Assembly (NCBI RefSeq): GCF_028010285.1
Contig: NZ_CP116304.1
Location: forward strand, 1,318,501-1,382,500
Reading direction: 5' to 3'
Length of the DNA stretch: 64,000 nucleotides
Source: Pseudomonas sp. Q1-7
Lineage (GTDB): Bacteria > Pseudomonadota > Gammaproteobacteria > Pseudomonadales > Pseudomonadaceae
In this document: positions 45,325 to 59,922 of the stretch, one piece after another
Position numbering within the stretch: position 1 is the first letter of the stretch
Layout of the letters: each line of letters begins with the position of its first letter
Program-made: the position numbers and the translations under genes
Notes under the pieces: model-generated
What the model was told of the DNA's origin: nothing
Databases searched by the model: none
What the model saw: the letters and a program-made list of their open reading frames with translations, nothing else

Positions 45325-45963
45325 ATGTCCCTGACACTGGTAATCGGCAACAAGAACTACTCCTCCTGGTCGTTACGCGCCTGGCTAGCCATGGAACTGA
45401 CCGGCTCGCCCTACGACGAGGTGCGTATCCCCCTCTACCAGGCTGACAGCCACAAGCGGCTGCTGGCCTTCTCGCCCACCGCCAAGGTGCCGGTCCTGCA
45501 ATCCGAAGACGGCACTGTCTGGGATTCCCTGGCCATCGCCGAATACCTCGCCGAGCGCTTCCCGGAGGCTCACCTCTGGCCCTTTGGCCAGGCGGCTCGT
45601 GCCATGGCCCGGGCGGTATGCGCCGAGATGCACAGTGGTTTCGTGCCCCTGCGCAGCCATATGCCGATGGATATGCAACGGAACGAGCCCTTGGCCGAGG
45701 TGCCCGAAGAGGTGGCGGAGGACATTCGTCGCATCTGCGCCCTGTGGGCCGACTGCCGCGCCCGTTTCGGCCAGGACGGTCCCTTCCTGTTCGGCCACGC
45801 CAGCATCGCCGACGCCTTCTACGCGCCGGTGGCCTGCCGCCTGCGCAGTTATGCCGTGGAGCTGCCGGCGGATGCCGCGGCCTATGTCGATACCATTTAC
45901 CGGTGGCCTGCGTTCCAGCGCTGGTACCAGGCCGCCTTGCAGGAAACGGAGATCATCGAATGA
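45325..45963 (+). CDS. Glutathione S-transferase family protein
   Basis: This 212-residue protein has the N-terminal thioredoxin-like domain (LVIGNKNYSSWSLRAWLAME, with Ser residues at the catalytic-site position; AKVPVLQSEDGTVWDSLAIAEYL carries the glutathione-binding cis-Pro and Ser) and an all-helical C-terminal domain containing FLFGHASIADAFYAPV. The substrate is unknown. GAAGGAG precedes the ATG, and the stop overlaps the start of the MutT-ThiE fusion (ATGA). Confidence 0.9.
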   Translation: MSLTLVIGNKNYSSWSLRAWLAMELTGSPYDEVRIPLYQADSHKRLLAFSPTAKVPVLQSEDGTVWDSLAIAEYLAERFPEAHLWPFGQAARAMARAVCAEMHSGFVPLRSHMPMDMQRNEPLAEVPEEVAEDIRRICALWADCRARFGQDGPFLFGHASIADAFYAPVACRLRSYAVELPADAAAYVDTIYRWPAFQRWYQAALQETEIIE

Positions 45964-46901
45964 AACGAGTGCATGTGGCGGCCGCAGTGATTCGCGGCGC
46001 CGACGGCCGGGTGCTGATCGCCAGGCGCCCGGACGACAAGCACCAGGGCGGCCTCTGGGAGTTTCCCGGCGGCAAGGTGGAGGAGGGCGAAGCGGTGCAG
46101 GCCGCGCTTTCCCGTGAGTTGGAGGAGGAGCTGGGCATCCGCGTCGGCGTCGCCCGGCCGCTGATCCAGGTCCACCATGACTATCCGGACAAGCAGGTCC
46201 TGCTGGATGTCTGGGAGGTCAGCGCCTTCGCCGGCGAGCCCCACGGCGCCGAAGGCCAGCCCCTGGCCTGGGCGTCGCCTCGGGAGTTGGGGAACTATGA
46301 GTTTCCCGCCGCCAACCAGCCCATAGTGGCTGCCGCGCGTCTGCCGGATCGCTACCTCATCACCCCCGACGACCTTGAACCCCATGCCCTGCTGGCGGGC
46401 CTCAAGACCGCCCTGGCCAATGGCGTGCGTCTGGTGCAGTTGCGCGCGCCGCGCATGTTTGACGCCCAGTACCGTGACCTCGCCGTGGATGTGCAGGGCC
46501 TCTGCGCCGGTAAGGCGCAACTGATGCTCAAGGGGCCGTTGGAGTGGCTGGGCGATTTTCCCGCAGCCGGCTGGCACCTTACCGCCGAGCAGTTGCGCAA
46601 ATACGCCCCCAATGGCCGCCCCTTTCCCCGTGAGCGCTGGCTCGCGGCGTCCTGCCACAGTCCCGAGGAGCTGCGGCTGGCCGCGGCGATGGAAGTGGAC
46701 TTCGTGACCCTTTCGCCGATACAGGCGACCCAGACCCACCCCGATGTCCAGCCCATGGGATGGGAGCAGGCGGAGGCGTTGCTGCGCGATTTCAACCAGC
46801 CGGCCTTCCTGCTGGGCGGTGTAGGCCCCGGCGACCTCGAACGCGCCTGGCAGGTCGGCGCCCAGGGTGTGGCGGGCATCCGGGCGTTCTGGCCGGACTA
46901 G
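45960..46901 (+). CDS. Nudix hydrolase / thiamine-phosphate-synthase-like fusion (MutT-ThiE)
   Basis: The 313-residue protein joins a MutT-type Nudix domain (residues 1-130) to a ThiE-like TIM barrel (about 145-313). The Nudix box is complete (GGKVEEGEAVQAALSREL then EEELGI, residues 37-60), so the first half can plausibly hydrolyse oxidised nucleotides such as 8-oxo-dGTP. The second half keeps the barrel outline (LITPDDLEPH, HLTAEQL, LLGGVGPGDLERAWQVGAQG) but its TPS motifs are altered (SPIQATQTHP in place of the usual GP-F-T-TK), so thiamine synthesis is doubtful. The fusion is common in gamma-proteobacteria. Confidence 0.92.
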   Translation: MKRVHVAAAVIRGADGRVLIARRPDDKHQGGLWEFPGGKVEEGEAVQAALSRELEEELGIRVGVARPLIQVHHDYPDKQVLLDVWEVSAFAGEPHGAEGQPLAWASPRELGNYEFPAANQPIVAAARLPDRYLITPDDLEPHALLAGLKTALANGVRLVQLRAPRMFDAQYRDLAVDVQGLCAGKAQLMLKGPLEWLGDFPAAGWHLTAEQLRKYAPNGRPFPRERWLAASCHSPEELRLAAAMEVDFVTLSPIQATQTHPDVQPMGWEQAEALLRDFNQPAFLLGGVGPGDLERAWQVGAQGVAGIRAFWPD

Positions 46902-46950
46902 CGTTTCCGGGGTTGGCCCAGCGCCGATCGATGCGTGTGCTTGGGGGACC

Positions 46951-47526
46951 TCAGCCTTTCTTCGCCGCCTGCCACAGCACCTCGTCCACGCCCTGGCGCC
47001 GGGCGATCAGGCGGGCGGCGACGAACAGCAGGTCGGATAGCCGGTTGAGGTAGGCCGGCAATACGTCGCGCAGCGGTTCTTCGCCGTTCAGCGTCTGTGT
47101 GCGGCGTTCGGCGCCGCGGGCGACGCTGCGGCAGACGTGGGCCTGGGCCACCACGCGCGAACCGCCCGGGAGGATGAAGTTCTTCAGCGGGCCCAGTTCC
47201 TCGTTCCAGAGGTCGATGGCCGCTTCCAGCCGGGCGATTTCCTCGGCGTCCACCACCTGATACTCCGGCATTGCCAGCTCGCCGCCCAGGTCGAACAGGC
47301 GGTGCTGACAGGGCGTCAGAACCTCGATCACCTCGGCCAGGCCAGGCCAGCGCTCCACGCCGTCGGCGAGTTCCGCCAGCAGCAGGCCGAGCTGGCTGTT
47401 CAGGCTGTCCACCTCGCCTATGGCCTCGATGCGTGGGTGATCCTTGGGTACCCGACGACCGCTGGACAGGCCGGTTTCGCCCTTGTCGCCGGTGCGCGTG
47501 TAAATCTTGGAAAGGCGGTTGCCCAT
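46951..47526 (-). CDS. Corrinoid adenosyltransferase, PduO type
   Basis: This 191-residue enzyme transfers the adenosyl group of ATP to cob(I)alamin to make coenzyme B12. The N-terminal ATP-binding motif YTRTGDKGETGLSSGRRVPKD and the helical signature RSVARGAERRT, YLNRLSDLLFVAARL are diagnostic for the PduO (MMAB) family, not for BtuR/CobA. The ATG begins 1 nt after the sensor-kinase stop, so it is the last gene of the response regulator-panE-sensor operon. Confidence 0.93.
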   Translation of the reverse strand: MGNRLSKIYTRTGDKGETGLSSGRRVPKDHPRIEAIGEVDSLNSQLGLLLAELADGVERWPGLAEVIEVLTPCQHRLFDLGGELAMPEYQVVDAEEIARLEAAIDLWNEELGPLKNFILPGGSRVVAQAHVCRSVARGAERRTQTLNGEEPLRDVLPAYLNRLSDLLFVAARLIARRQGVDEVLWQAAKKG

Positions 47527-47527
47527 G

Positions 47528-51463
<3,936 letters not shown>

Positions 51464-51603
51464 TGGGCAGGCTCGCAGGGCGGATGGGGTAACGTGATGT
51501 GGCGTTATGATATCAAGCTCCGCTCCGGATGCCTTGTCGCCCCACCGTTCTGCCGGTTTCGGACTGCTGGGGACGGCCCCGGAAAGGCGGCTTGTCGCTC
51601 GGT

Positions 51604-51609
51604 TATAAT
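51604..51609 (+). promoter_or_regulatory. Consensus -10 element upstream of yajQ
   Basis: A perfect TATAAT preceded by GGT lies 79 nt before the yajQ start. No good -35 is found at the right distance. It is the strongest promoter signal in the 224-nt gap between the divergent response-regulator and yajQ genes. Confidence 0.5.
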
Positions 51610-51687
51610 GGGTGCGCATTTTCAACCGTCAAGCCAGGCGCGTTCATAACCGTGATGCAGATCGCGCCGTCTATCTGGAGGAATCCC

Positions 51688-52167
51688 ATGCCCTCGTTCG
51701 ACGTGGTGTCCGAATTGGACAAGCACGAAGTCACCAACGCCGTCGACAACGCCATCAAGGAGCTCGATCGCCGCTACGACCTGCGTGGCAAGGGCAGCTT
51801 CGAGTTCAAGGAACTGACGGTCACCCTGACCGCCGAAGCCGATTTCCAGCTGGAGCAGATGCTGGAAATCCTCAAGTTGTCCCTGGTCAAGCGCAAGATC
51901 GACATCCAGTGCCTGGAGATCAAGGACTCCTACGCCTCCGGCAAGGCCGTGAAGCAGGAAGCCGTGCTGCGCGAAGGGATCGACAAGGAACTGGCGAAAA
52001 AGATCGTCGCCCATATCAAGGAAAGCAAGCTCAAGGTTCAAGCCGCCATCCAGGGCGAGCAGGTGCGCGTCACCGGCAAGAAGCGCGACGACCTGCAGGA
52101 AGCGATCGCCGCCCTGCGTGCCAAGGAATTCGGCATGCCTCTGCAATTCAACAACTTCCGCGACTGA
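51688..52167 (+). CDS. yajQ: YajQ family nucleotide-binding protein
   Basis: This is a 159-residue protein with the YajQ duplicated ferredoxin-like fold. [32 protein letters not shown] and [15 protein letters not shown] are the conserved blocks. Members bind nucleotides, and some act as cyclic-di-GMP-responsive regulators; this cannot be decided here. ATG 51688 has GGAGGAA upstream and gives the standard start. Confidence 0.95.
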   Translation: MPSFDVVSELDKHEVTNAVDNAIKELDRRYDLRGKGSFEFKELTVTLTAEADFQLEQMLEILKLSLVKRKIDIQCLEIKDSYASGKAVKQEAVLREGIDKELAKKIVAHIKESKLKVQAAIQGEQVRVTGKKRDDLQEAIAALRAKEFGMPLQFNNFRD

Positions 52168-52281
52168 GCGGAACCTTTGCGGTCCATCCGCGTCGCAAAC
52201 CTGAAGTCCTTTGAACCTTCGCCGCCGTGGGATGTCCATGGCGGCCTGGTTTCGCATTGTTGAGAAGAACGGGAGTACCCC

Positions 52282-53109
52282 ATGGAGATGAACGTCGACC
52301 AGTTGGTAAAGGTTTCCGAGGCCTGGCTGCCGATCGTGCTGGAGTACAGCGGCAAGCTGACCCTCGCCTTGATTACCCTGCTGCTGGGCTGGTGGCTGGT
52401 CAACCTGCTGACCGGCAAGGTCGGCAATCTGATGCAGAGCCGCCGTGTCGACCGAACCCTGCAGGGATTCATCGGCAGCCTGGCCAACATCATTCTGAAG
52501 GTGCTGTTGCTGGTCAGCGTGGCTTCGATGATCGGCATCGAGACCACATCCTTCGTCGCGGCCATCGGTGCCGCCGGCCTGGCGATCGGCCTGGCCCTGC
52601 AGGGCAGCCTGGCGAACTTCGCCGGCGGTGTGCTGATCCTGCTGTTCCGTCCGTTCAAGGTCGGTGACTGGATCGAAGGGCAGGGCGTGGCCGGGAGCGT
52701 GGACAGCATCCAGATCTTCCACACCACGCTGAAGACCGCCGACAACAAGGTGGTGATCGTGCCGAACGGCAGCCTGTCCAACGGCAATATCACCAACTAC
52801 TCGCGGGAAAAGACCCGCCGCGTGGATATCAATATCGGCATCGACTACGACTGCGATATCAAGCGTGCCCGCCAGGTGCTGCTGGACATCGCGCGTGACC
52901 CGCGCGTGTTGAAGAACCCGGAGCCCGTGGTGTTCGTCACCGGGCTGGGCGAGAGCGCCATCAACGTGTCCCTGCGGGTGTGGGTCGAGACTGCCGACTA
53001 TTGGGCGGTGAACTTCGACTTCATCGAGCGCGCCAAGGAAAAGATGGATGAAGCGGGCATCAGTATTCCCTTCCCCCAGCGGGTGGTGAAACTGGTGCAG
53101 AGCGCCTAG
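52282..53109 (+). CDS. mscS: Small-conductance mechanosensitive channel, MscS family
   Basis: This 275-residue channel opens under membrane tension to release solutes on hypo-osmotic shock. It has three membrane helices; the pore helix carries the Gly/Ala pattern AAIGAAGLAIGLALQGSLANFAGG. This is followed by the beta domain (RPFKVGDWIEGQGVAGSVDSI, VPNGSLSNGNITNYS) and the C-terminal alpha/beta vestibule. The length matches E. coli MscS. It is followed by a terminator. Confidence 0.94.
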   Translation: MEMNVDQLVKVSEAWLPIVLEYSGKLTLALITLLLGWWLVNLLTGKVGNLMQSRRVDRTLQGFIGSLANIILKVLLLVSVASMIGIETTSFVAAIGAAGLAIGLALQGSLANFAGGVLILLFRPFKVGDWIEGQGVAGSVDSIQIFHTTLKTADNKVVIVPNGSLSNGNITNYSREKTRRVDINIGIDYDCDIKRARQVLLDIARDPRVLKNPEPVVFVTGLGESAINVSLRVWVETADYWAVNFDFIERAKEKMDEAGISIPFPQRVVKLVQSA

Positions 53110-53125
53110 TGCGCCGCAATGAACG

Positions 53126-53149
53126 AGGCCGGCATTTGCCGGCCTTTTT
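53126..53149. terminator. Bidirectional terminator between mscS and ampG
   Basis: AGGCCGGCA and its exact complement enclose a TT loop, with TTTT after the stem. It serves mscS directly; the minus-strand side toward ampG is less T-rich. Confidence 0.8.
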
Positions 53150-53163
53150 CATGTCCGCGAGGC

Positions 53164-54903
53164 TCAGGGCTGCTCGGGGGAGCCAGGCGCCGCGGGGGCG
53201 TCGGATGAGCCGTTCTCCTTCGGCTGCTGGCGGTCGCGGCCCCACTGGACGGCAATCAGCACCAGGGTGGGGATGCCCAGCAGGGCGGTGAGCAGGAAGA
53301 AGTTGTGGTAGCCGAGGCTTTCCACCATCACCCCCGAGTAACCCCCGATCAGGCGCGGCAGCAGCAGCATGATGGAGCTGAGCAGGGCGTACTGGGTGGC
53401 GGAGAACTTCAGGTTGGTGAGGCTCGACAGGTAGGCGACGAAGGCGGAGGTGGCCAATCCGGCGCTGAAGTTGTCGCAGGAGATGGTCAGGATCAGCATG
53501 TTCAGGTGCGCGCCCATGTCGCTGAGGGCCACGAACATCAGGTTGGTCGCTGCCGAACTCAGGCCACCGATGAAAAGGATCGGCAGGATGCCGAAACGCA
53601 CGATGAGCACGCCGCCGGCAGCCGCCCCGAGCAGGGTCATTACCAGGCCGAACAGCTTGCTGACGCTGGCGATCTGCTCCTTGGTGAAGCCCTGGTCGAT
53701 GTAGAAGACGTTGGCCATCACGCCCATCACCGTGTCCGACATCCGGTAGGTGGCGATCAGGCCCAGCAGCAGCAGTGCCTGCCAGCGATAGCGCTGGACG
53801 AATTCGTTGATGGGGGTCAGCACCGGTGCCATCAGCAGGCGCCCTGCGGCGGAGAAACAGGCCAGGGTAATCAGCAGGAACAGCGTGCCGCGCGGCCAGG
53901 CGCCGGAGGAGAAGGCCTTCACGGCGGCGGCGACGGTCACCAGGATGACGATCAGCACGATGATCGACACGGCTTGGTGGACGAAGTCGAAGTTGGGCAT
54001 CACCTTGCCCCGCGCCGCCACCAGCAGTTGGCGCCGTTGCTGGCTGAGCAGCTCGCGCACCGGGAGGATCTGGCGCAGGCCCCAGGGCGACAGGCAGGTG
54101 ATCAGGAAGATGGCGTAGAGCGCGGCGCGCGGCCAGGCGCGGTCGAGCAGGCCGGTGATCATCGCCGGCAGGGAAATCAGCATCACCAGCAGGATCAGCA
54201 CCGACGACAGCTGGTGCTTGAGCTTGAAGCGAGAGGGGTTGCCCTGGCTCGGCAGGTTCACCAGCGGTTCACGCATCCACAGGCTGGTGATCAGGCCCGG
54301 CAGCATCAGCGCGGCGAACAGCAGGTAGGTGCCGGCCCAGGCTCCGTATTCATAGAGCTTGGCAGTGGAGCCGAACCATTCGGCGAAGTAGAGGGCGCCG
54401 GCGGTGGCGAGCAGCGCCGAGACCCGGTAGCCGGTCATGTAGCTGGCGGCGAGGGCCGCCTGGCGGCTGTCTTCGGCGATTTCCAGGCGGTAGGCGTCGA
54501 TGGCGATGTCCTGGGTGGCCGAGGCGAAGGCCACCACCACCGCCAGGGCGATCAGCCAGGTGAGGTGGGTCTGCGGATCGCACAGCGCCATGCCCACCAG
54601 ACCGAGCCCCACCAGCGACTGGGACAGTACCAGCCAGGAGCGCCGGCGACCGAGGCGGCCGAGCAGCGGCAGGCGCCATTGGTCGAGCAGCGGCGACCAG
54701 ATCCATTTGAACGCATAGGCCAGGCCGATCAGGCTGGCGAAGCCGATGGTTTCGCGGGAGACCCCGGCCTCGCGCAGCCAGACGGAGAGCGTGGAGAACA
54801 CCAGCATGTAGGGCAGGCCGGCGGCGAAACCCAGCAGCAACAATGAAAGGGTGGCCGGCGTGGCATAGGCGGCGATGGCGGCGCGCCAGGAACGATGGGG
54901 CAT
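53164..54903 (-). CDS. ampG: Muropeptide permease AmpG (MFS)
   Basis: AmpG imports GlcNAc-anhydro-muropeptides from the periplasm for cell wall recycling, and in pseudomonads it is needed for AmpC beta-lactamase induction. The 579-residue protein has about 14 membrane helices. The AmpG signatures are LGFAAGLPYMLVFSTLSVWLREAGVS, FKWIWSPLLDQWRLP, RRRSWLVLSQ and ATQDIAIDAYRLE. The tail is Pro/Ser/Ala-rich and cytoplasmic. Upstream on the same strand is the alkyltransferase-like gene, 87 nt away. Confidence 0.94.
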   Translation of the reverse strand: MPHRSWRAAIAAYATPATLSLLLLGFAAGLPYMLVFSTLSVWLREAGVSRETIGFASLIGLAYAFKWIWSPLLDQWRLPLLGRLGRRRSWLVLSQSLVGLGLVGMALCDPQTHLTWLIALAVVVAFASATQDIAIDAYRLEIAEDSRQAALAASYMTGYRVSALLATAGALYFAEWFGSTAKLYEYGAWAGTYLLFAALMLPGLITSLWMREPLVNLPSQGNPSRFKLKHQLSSVLILLVMLISLPAMITGLLDRAWPRAALYAIFLITCLSPWGLRQILPVRELLSQQRRQLLVAARGKVMPNFDFVHQAVSIIVLIVILVTVAAAVKAFSSGAWPRGTLFLLITLACFSAAGRLLMAPVLTPINEFVQRYRWQALLLLGLIATYRMSDTVMGVMANVFYIDQGFTKEQIASVSKLFGLVMTLLGAAAGGVLIVRFGILPILFIGGLSSAATNLMFVALSDMGAHLNMLILTISCDNFSAGLATSAFVAYLSSLTNLKFSATQYALLSSIMLLLPRLIGGYSGVMVESLGYHNFFLLTALLGIPTLVLIAVQWGRDRQQPKENGSSDAPAAPGSPEQP

Positions 54904-54990
54904 TAGCGGTGCGATCCGAAAAGCGTGGTGCTGGGCATGGGGCTGCTCGCGACGTCCAGGTTGGCGGCTGAAAACAGGGCAGGGCGCACT

Positions 54991-55377
54991 CTAACCCTTG
55001 GGTGGCATGGGATGCCAGCCGTGCCGACGCATGTCCACCCGATCATTGCGGATACTGACCCCTTCGGCGCGCAGACGTGCCCGCTGTTCATCGCCGGACG
55101 ACGTGCCCAGCGCAAGGCTGAAGCGCCCACCCGCCCCCAGAACCCGGTGCCAGGGCAGTTGCGTACCGCTCGGCAACTGGCTCAGCGTGCGCCCGACCCA
55201 ACGCGCGGCGCGGCCCAGGCCCGCCAGCTCGGCCAATTGGCCGTAGGTCACCACCTTGCCTTCCGGGACCTGGCCCAGGGTCAGGTAGAGCGCCTCGCGG
55301 CGAACGTCCGGACTTGCCGCCGGCAAGTCCGCCCATGCATCCTCTGGCGCCTCCCTTGTCTTCCGCTTGTCGATCAT
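54991..55377 (-). CDS. Alkyltransferase-like protein (ATL, MGMT family without the active-site Cys)
   Basis: This 128-residue protein belongs to the O6-methylguanine-DNA methyltransferase DNA-binding fold (YGQLAELAGLGRAARWVGRTL, LPWHRVLGAGGR). The PCHR active site of true methyltransferases reads PWHR (residues 75-78), as in E. coli YbaZ and other ATL proteins that bind alkylated guanine and pass it to nucleotide excision repair. The ATG at 55377 shares bases with the start of the divergent DUF481 gene; internal starts near VRREALYLTL would still leave the core intact. Confidence 0.9.
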   Translation of the reverse strand: MIDKRKTREAPEDAWADLPAASPDVRREALYLTLGQVPEGKVVTYGQLAELAGLGRAARWVGRTLSQLPSGTQLPWHRVLGAGGRFSLALGTSSGDEQRARLRAEGVSIRNDRVDMRRHGWHPMPPKG

Positions 55378-56374
55378 GCTGCTCCGTCGCCTTTGTGCCC
55401 TGCTTTCTATAGTCCTGTGCGCGCCGCTCTGGGCCGATACCGTGTGGCTCGACAATGGTGATCGCCTGAGCGGCGAGATCATCCTCCTGGATGGCGGCAA
55501 GCTGGCGCTGAAAACCAAATACGCCGGTCAGGTGCTGATCGACTGGAAGGATATCGACACCCTCAGCGCCGATAAACCGTTGCTGATCAAGCGCAGCCAT
55601 CTCGTCAGCCAGCGGAGCCACAGCCTCGAGGCCGCGGGCAAGGGCATGGTGCGTCTGGGAAACGGCACGGGCGAAACCGTGCCCCTGGCCAGCATCCGCC
55701 AGATGGTGCCGCCGCGCCCGGTGCTCAAGGACCGCATCTGGGAAGGCAACCTCGACGCCAAGCTGGACATGGAGCGCAACGAGAACAGGACGGACGAATG
55801 GAAGCTCAAGGGTGATACCCGCATCGAGCACGGCCGCTGGCGTCATGTGTTAAGCGGGGAGTTCGAGAAGGAGATCAAGGACGGCGAACGCACCGAGGAC
55901 AACTGGGAACTCGAGTATGACCTCGACCGTTTTCTCACCGACCACTGGTTCGTGCGCGGCAGCTACGACCAGCACAGGGACGACTTCGAGTTCTTCACAC
56001 AGCAGCGCTCCTTCGGCGTCGGGCCGGGCTACCGCTTCTGGGACAGCGAACTGGGGCGATTCGACCTGATCGCGCAGCTCTCGCGCTTCCATCTGGAGAG
56101 CGATGCCGGCGACCTGGATTTCAATGCCTATTCCTTCGAGTGGGATTTCAAGCGGTTGATCTGGGGGACCCGTTTCGAACTCTATTCCAAGGCCCAGTTG
56201 CAGATGCCGCGGATCCAGGAGGTCGACTACGTGCTCGACAGCGAGTTCGGCCTGCGTTACCGCCTCAACGACTGGGCGCGGCTGTCGCTGCTTTACGAAC
56301 TGGACCAGGTGCGCGGCCTCGGTGAGTCCTCGTCGGACAGGCATTACCTCATCGGCGTCGGGGTCGGCTGGTAG
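55376..56374 (+). CDS. DUF481 family outer-membrane protein, copy 1
   Basis: This 332-residue protein has a signal peptide (LLRRLCALLSIVLCAPLWA), then a small domain with the motif DTVWLDNGDRLSGEI and VLIDWKDIDTL (about residues 20-65), and a C-terminal beta-barrel-like part of alternating aromatic strands ending in YLIGVGVGW, with Trp as last residue. These are DUF481 (YdiY-type) features; the function is unknown. ATG 55376 gives the intact signal peptide, and a TTG 9 nt upstream is possible. It is a paralogue of the next gene. Confidence 0.87.
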   Translation: MLLRRLCALLSIVLCAPLWADTVWLDNGDRLSGEIILLDGGKLALKTKYAGQVLIDWKDIDTLSADKPLLIKRSHLVSQRSHSLEAAGKGMVRLGNGTGETVPLASIRQMVPPRPVLKDRIWEGNLDAKLDMERNENRTDEWKLKGDTRIEHGRWRHVLSGEFEKEIKDGERTEDNWELEYDLDRFLTDHWFVRGSYDQHRDDFEFFTQQRSFGVGPGYRFWDSELGRFDLIAQLSRFHLESDAGDLDFNAYSFEWDFKRLIWGTRFELYSKAQLQMPRIQEVDYVLDSEFGLRYRLNDWARLSLLYELDQVRGLGESSSDRHYLIGVGVGW

Positions 56375-56436
56375 GGGCGGGGCAGGGTACGCCTGTCGAC
56401 TTCCCGGAACTCGTCAGGGCGCCGGCCGGTCAGTCC

Positions 56437-56464
56437 TTGCTCTGCCGTTGGCCATAGGGATAAT
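56437..56464 (+). promoter_or_regulatory. Promoter of DUF481 copy 2
   Basis: TTGCTC at 56437-56442 and GATAAT at 56459-56464 are separated by 16 nt, about 40 nt before the ATG of the second copy. Confidence 0.5.
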
Positions 56465-56503
56465 GCCCGGCTTTTTTTAGAACCCGAGCAAAGAAGCCGT
56501 TTC

Positions 56504-57508
56504 ATGTTGTCCAGAACCCTCCTGTGCGTGACCCTTGCCGCCGTTTCCACCGCCACTGTCGCCGACACCGTCTGGCTGAAGAACGGCGACCGACTCACCG
56601 GCACCATCCGCGTCTTCGACGGTGGCAAGCTGGTGCTGGAAACCGACTACGGCGGAACCATCCCGCTGGATTGGAAGAAGGTCGCCACCCTGGAGAGTGA
56701 GCGTGAACTGCTGATCAAGCAGGGCGACCTCAATGGCGAGCGCGCCAAGTCCCTGCACCGCGCCGAGAGCGGCAAGGTCATCCTGGCCAACGGTGAAGCG
56801 CCCAAGGAAGTGGAACTGGCCAGCATCGAGCAGATCATGAAGCCCAAGCCCCTGGTGGAGGACCTGACCTGGCGCGGCAACGTCGATCTGTCCCTGGACT
56901 ACAAGCGTGCCGAGAAGGACACCGACGACTACGACGTCGACTTCAAGACCAAGGCCCGCCACGGCCGCTGGCGGCACAACGCCAACGGAGAGTACAACCG
57001 CGAATTCACCGACGAGGTGAAGACCACGGACAATTGGGAAGCCGAGTACGCGCTGGACCGGTTCATCACCGACAAGTTCTTCTGGCAGGGCCGTGGCGAG
57101 TACAAACGCGACCTGGTCGAGGACCTCGAGCGCCAGCGCGGCCTGGGTACCGGCCCCGGCTACCAGTTCTGGGACGACGAGCTGGGCGCGTTCTCCCTGG
57201 CCGGCCTGGTCAACCGCAGCGACTACCAGTTCGCCGACGATGGGAAGGAGAGCTTCTATTCCCTCAGCACCAAGTGGGACTACAACCGCTACCTGGTGGG
57301 CAAGACGGTGGAACTATTCACCACCGGCGAGATCGGTCGTCCCCTGGACAACACCGCCGACTACGCCCTGGATGCCGAGGTGGGCCTGCGCTACAAGCTC
57401 AACAGCTGGGCCTCGCTCAACATGAAGGCCGAGAAGGACCAGGTCAGCGGCGCCGAGGGCGAACTCGACGAAACCCGCTACACCGTCGGTTTCGGGGTGG
57501 GTTGGTAA
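56504..57508 (+). CDS. DUF481 family outer-membrane protein, copy 2
   Basis: This 334-residue paralogue of the upstream gene has a signal peptide (LSRTLLCVTLAAVSTATVA), the same small N-terminal domain (DTVWLKNGDRLTGTIRVFDG, IPLDWKKVATLESE), and a DUF481 barrel that also ends in VGFGVGW. The two copies align over their full length, which implies a tandem duplication that has since diverged. This copy has its own promoter. The biological role is not known. Confidence 0.88.
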   Translation: MLSRTLLCVTLAAVSTATVADTVWLKNGDRLTGTIRVFDGGKLVLETDYGGTIPLDWKKVATLESERELLIKQGDLNGERAKSLHRAESGKVILANGEAPKEVELASIEQIMKPKPLVEDLTWRGNVDLSLDYKRAEKDTDDYDVDFKTKARHGRWRHNANGEYNREFTDEVKTTDNWEAEYALDRFITDKFFWQGRGEYKRDLVEDLERQRGLGTGPGYQFWDDELGAFSLAGLVNRSDYQFADDGKESFYSLSTKWDYNRYLVGKTVELFTTGEIGRPLDNTADYALDAEVGLRYKLNSWASLNMKAEKDQVSGAEGELDETRYTVGFGVGW

Positions 57509-57686
57509 ACCACTTTCATCGTCCCGCCCGCGGGACCCGGTTTCGAGGCCCGGCATAATGTCGCGGGTGGATGGAACGGCACCCTCCCCCCGGCCGGGCC
57601 GCGGCGTTCACCTGGAAACTCCCAACAGGTTCTCCCGCATTCCTTACACCCAGGCGCCATTCCCGTACATCCCGTCCGCTCGGCCC

Positions 57687-57719
57687 TTGCTGGTATAAAC
57701 TTAAAAGTCCAATATGGAC
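57687..57719 (+). promoter_or_regulatory. Promoter and palindromic operator of dauBAR
   Basis: TTGCTG at 57687-57692 with CAATAT 17 nt later is a possible promoter. A 13-nt dyad GTCCA-ATA-TGGAC at 57707-57719 covers that -10, as expected for a repressor site. The likely ligand-controlled repressor is DauR, encoded third in the operon; this is inference. Confidence 0.5.
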
Positions 57720-57751
57720 AAATTGTTTATATCCAGCCCTGGGAGTGCCCC

Positions 57752-59843
<2,092 letters not shown>

Positions 59844-59844
59844 C

Positions 59845-59884
59845 GAGGCCGGCGCTTTGCGCCACACTCGCAGCGCCGGGCCTC
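59845..59884. terminator. Strong hairpin between dauA and dauR
   Basis: GAGGCCGGCGCT pairs with AGCGCC(G)GGCCTC with one bulge over a 15-nt loop. No T-tract follows. It may reduce read-through into dauR or protect the dauBA message. Confidence 0.6.
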
Positions 59885-59922
59885 GCGCCTGGCGCTGATC
59901 TTTCCGTTCCAGGAGCCGCTCC

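Noticed and set aside
53305-54846. 513-codon open frame antisense to ampG
   Set aside because: It is Gln/His/Gly-rich without domain structure and lies fully inside ampG.
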